From Crocinitomicaceae bacterium (GTDB lineage Bacteria > Bacteroidota > Bacteroidia > Flavobacteriales_D > Crocinitomicaceae), in contig JAURNA010000044.1 in assembly GCA_030830385.1 (NCBI GenBank), positions 1-8,356 on the forward strand: a DNA stretch of 8,356 nucleotides. Reading direction: 5' to 3'. A program made the translations under genes and the position numbers. Below, in pieces: positions 6,083 through 8,356 of this stretch; position 1 is the stretch's first letter, and each line of letters opens with the position of its first letter. The notes beneath the pieces are model-generated. The model searched no databases, had not been told where the DNA came from, and saw nothing but the letters and a program-made list of their open reading frames with translations.

Positions 6083-8137
6083 ATGAAGTTTCTCCACCCC
6101 GGATTTTTATGGGCCTTTGCTGTTCTATTGATTCCCATCATCATCCATTTGTTCAACTTCAAACGCTACAAAACCCTTTACTTTTCCAGCCTCCAATTCG
6201 TTAAGCACGTGGATCAGAAAACCCGATCTACACAACGACTCAGGCACCTGCTGATTCTTCTATCGAGAGTACTGGCATTCAGTTTCCTGGTGCTCGCGTT
6301 TGCGCAGCCGTATGTTCCCGGCGATTCGGATGAAGAGCTGAAGAAGGAGAACATCGTTTCCATCTTTATCGACAATTCCTTCTCGATGCAATCACGTGGA
6401 ATTGAAGGAGAACTTCTGTCAGAAGCCAGAGAGACGGCGCGTTCAGTAATCGAAAAATCGCCGTTAGGAACTTCTTTTGTGATTGGAACCAACGAGATGT
6501 CCGGCGTTGAACAACGCAAACTCACACGAATTGAAGCCCTCGATAAACTTGACCAGATTGATTATTCGCCATTGGTTCGAACGCTTTCTGAAATCGTGCA
6601 ATGGCAAAAGCAAACCGGTGATAAAATCAATCTGGACCCTAAGCAAAGTCGTATTCAAAGTGTGATCTTGAGTGATTTTCAAAAAACAAAAGGAGCCGAA
6701 CAGGATTCCGATTCCGTCAATGTAGGGAATTTCAACTTTTACCCCGTTCAACTGATCGCAGAGCAAACAGACAATCTGTATATCGATTCAGTGTGGTTCT
6801 CCTCTCCCATTCGACGTATTCATCAAAAGAATGAACTTATGATTCGTGTATTGAATACTTCGGAAGAAGCATTGCAAAACGTCGAAATAACAGTAACCAT
6901 AGATAAATTCCAAAAGACTTTTTTCGTTGACATCCCACCCAAACAGGCAAAGGAAACGTCCATCACGTATTCGGATAAAACAGGAGGGTTCAAATCCGGA
7001 ATGGTAACCGTAGCGGATAACAACGTCCTGTTCGACGATACCTACCACTTCTCTTACAGTGTCCGCGACAAAGCCAATATCCTACTGCTCAACGGAGCGG
7101 ATTTTACGCCGAATACGGAAATTGTTTTGAGTCTGGAAGATTTCTACGTGGTAGAAACAAACGACATCAGCTCGATTACCCTCGACAATTTCCGGAACAA
7201 AGACCTTGTGATCGTCAACGGTGCTAACGAAATATCAACAGGTGTGGCAAATTACCTGACGGATTTCTACGAAAATGGTGGCTCACTCGCTCTGTTTCCC
7301 GGCAAGAATCCTGATCGAAATGGTTGGAATTCATTGCTTGCAACATTGAACATGCCGGGTATCGGAAAAACAATCGAAAGCGGAACGCGAATTAAATCCC
7401 TGAATTATCAAGATCCCTTCATTGCTGAAGCCATTGATAACAAATCCGACCGACTGAATCTTCCGAGTGTGAGTCGCAGCTTTTTGCCATCGGGAAGCTC
7501 TGGCAGTGGAGTTCAACCGTTGATTACCATGCAAAATAGTCAACCACTGCTTTCGTACCGGAAAGGAATCGCCAATGTATACCTGTTTCACAGTGCGGTT
7601 CACGCCGACTGGGGCAGTTTCTCTAAAGACCCATTGTTCTCAACTTGCATCTTGAGGATGAGTGAATTGAGCCAACGCATTCAACCCATTGCTTTAACAA
7701 TTGGTCAGCAAAGTAGCTATCCTGTTTTTGATCCGATTGAAGGCGACGAGAGCATTCACTTGATCGGAGAATCAGTTGACTTCATACCGCAATCCGTGAA
7801 ACGATCCGGGATCACCTACATCTCTTTGAATCAGTTTCAATCGTTCGGGCAACTTGATGCCGGCAATTATCGGATTGAAGCGAATGACTGGCTCGGAAAC
7901 CTGGCATTGAACTATGACCGAAAAGAGTCAAACCTGTCGTTTCACAACAAAGACGAAATAAAAGACATCCTTGGTTCTATGGGTGCAAAATCCATTCAAT
8001 TCAAGCAAATGGACGGGGTTTCAGCACCGATTGCGCACATCGAATTAGACAAGCTGTTCGGTTATTGGAAAATTTGTATTGCAATAACCCTTATTTTTGT
8101 GCTCGCCGAAATGCTGCTGGTGCGTTTCTGGAAATAG
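6083..8137 (+). CDS. BatA domain-containing membrane protein with degenerate VWA-like region
   Basis: A 684-residue inner-membrane protein. It starts with the BatA double-anchor domain (TIGR02226): FLHPGFLWAFAVLLIPIIIH (3-22, first membrane segment), FNFKRYKTLYFSSLQFV (24-40), then a second membrane segment at about 55-74 ending AFAQPYVP. Next is a VWA-like stretch with NIVSIFIDNSFSM (90-102), whose D97-x-S99-x-S101 fits the first MIDAS metal-site motif, and VILSDFQ later, at the position of a third VWA strand. The middle carries beta-rich periplasmic-type sequence. Around 332-405 (NILLLNG, then NGGSLALFPG) there is a glutamine-amidotransferase-like pattern seen in related proteins. A C-terminal membrane segment (about 661-681) ends in the charged tail RFWK. 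Bacteroidota genomes often carry this kind of protein; its function is not established, and links to the Bat aerotolerance system rest on the anchor domain only. No MoxR or other Bat gene is nearby. Confidence 0.9.
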   Translation: MKFLHPGFLWAFAVLLIPIIIHLFNFKRYKTLYFSSLQFVKHVDQKTRSTQRLRHLLILLSRVLAFSFLVLAFAQPYVPGDSDEELKKENIVSIFIDNSFSMQSRGIEGELLSEARETARSVIEKSPLGTSFVIGTNEMSGVEQRKLTRIEALDKLDQIDYSPLVRTLSEIVQWQKQTGDKINLDPKQSRIQSVILSDFQKTKGAEQDSDSVNVGNFNFYPVQLIAEQTDNLYIDSVWFSSPIRRIHQKNELMIRVLNTSEEALQNVEITVTIDKFQKTFFVDIPPKQAKETSITYSDKTGGFKSGMVTVADNNVLFDDTYHFSYSVRDKANILLLNGADFTPNTEIVLSLEDFYVVETNDISSITLDNFRNKDLVIVNGANEISTGVANYLTDFYENGGSLALFPGKNPDRNGWNSLLATLNMPGIGKTIESGTRIKSLNYQDPFIAEAIDNKSDRLNLPSVSRSFLPSGSSGSGVQPLITMQNSQPLLSYRKGIANVYLFHSAVHADWGSFSKDPLFSTCILRMSELSQRIQPIALTIGQQSSYPVFDPIEGDESIHLIGESVDFIPQSVKRSGITYISLNQFQSFGQLDAGNYRIEANDWLGNLALNYDRKESNLSFHNKDEIKDILGSMGAKSIQFKQMDGVSAPIAHIELDKLFGYWKICIAITLIFVLAEMLLVRFWK

Positions 8138-8149
8138 CAAAATCACACT

Positions 8150-8338
8150 ATGAGAATTCTTTTCAAGCAGGCGAAAATCATCGATCCAGCCGGTCCTCTT
8201 CACACACAGACCAAAGATATTCTGATGGATATCAGCGGTAAAATCATCCAAATTTCCGATCAAATTGAAACAGGAGATGCGCAAGCGGTTGAACTCCCGA
8301 AACTGCATGTGGCTCGGGGATGGATTGATATGAAATAG
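8150..8338 (+). CDS. Dihydroorotase-like amidohydrolase, N-terminal fragment ending at an in-frame TAG
   Basis: Twelve bases after the BatA-domain stop, 62 codons match the start of a dihydroorotase/amidohydrolase: MRILFKQAKIIDPAGPLH (N-terminal beta-sandwich strand), KDILMDISGKIIQISDQI, and LHVARGWIDM where the family has the strand leading to its metal site. A TAG at 8336-8338 stops the frame, yet the six codons after it (DVSEQG, 8339-8356) keep lining up with the family in the same frame: D-M-K-stop-D-V-S-E-Q-G against the usual D-M-H-V-H-L-R-E-P-G. The gene therefore probably continues beyond the window, and the stop is a mutation, a sequencing error near a contig end, or readthrough. Both His of the HxH zinc site are replaced (Lys and Asp), as expected of a non-catalytic dihydroorotase paralogue rather than an active PyrC. 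The tight spacing suggests co-transcription with the BatA-domain gene. Confidence 0.7.
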   Translation: MRILFKQAKIIDPAGPLHTQTKDILMDISGKIIQISDQIETGDAQAVELPKLHVARGWIDMK

Positions 8339-8356
8339 GATGTTAGCGAACAAGGA

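Noticed and set aside
1..8356. Mobile element, CRISPR, phage or defence system
   Set aside because: No transposase, integrase, repeat array, terminal inverted repeats or defence-type domains were seen; all genes have housekeeping or envelope-type assignments.
8338..8356. TAG reassigned as a sense codon in this organism
   Set aside because: Two other genes in the window (stops at 2072-2074 and 8135-8137) end with TAG at the expected family length, so TAG acts as a normal stop here.

Overview
The window looks like ordinary chromosomal DNA from a member of the Bacteroidota, most likely a Flavobacteriia/Cryomorphaceae-like lineage. The clues are an LptF/LptG-type permease with the long coiled-coil insertion usual in that phylum, a TIGR02757/DUF2400 protein, a large BatA-domain (double N-terminal anchor) protein followed by a dihydroorotase-like gene, and a TAnnTTTG promoter element before ribBA. 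All genes are on the + strand and coding density is very high. The window starts inside one gene and ends inside another.

Layout. (1) Positions 3-899 hold the C-terminal part of an LptF/LptG permease for LPS export. (2) Positions 896-2074 and 2052-3233 hold two tandem GT4-type glycosyltransferases; the first overlaps the permease stop as ATGA. (3) A 59-bp gap holds a likely promoter, followed by ribBA (3293-4507; riboflavin and FMN/FAD synthesis). ribBA is joined by TAATG to a LolD-like ABC ATPase (4507-5163), which is joined by ATGA to a DUF2400/TIGR02757 protein (5160-5906). (4) A 176-bp gap carries a near-perfect 20-bp palindrome and an AT-rich promoter-like stretch. (5) Positions 6083-8137 hold a 684-residue BatA-domain membrane protein. 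Twelve bases later comes a dihydroorotase-like amidohydrolase (8150 on), whose frame is broken by a TAG at 8336-8338, just before the window ends.

How the genes work together. The permease, the two glycosyltransferases and the LolD-like ATPase fit an envelope theme: LPS or surface glycan building and export, and lipoprotein release. ribBA is core metabolism that shares the transcript. The BatA-domain protein and the dihydroorotase-like protein probably form a second transcription unit. I see no tRNA, rRNA, CRISPR array, insertion sequence, phage gene or defence system, and no convincing new multi-gene system. The points most worth a second look are the in-frame amber codon in the dihydroorotase-like gene, the lost HxH metal site at the same spot, a possible DNA-glycosylase-like core in the DUF2400 protein, the two glycosyltransferases set between permease and ribBA, and the palindrome at 5986-6005.
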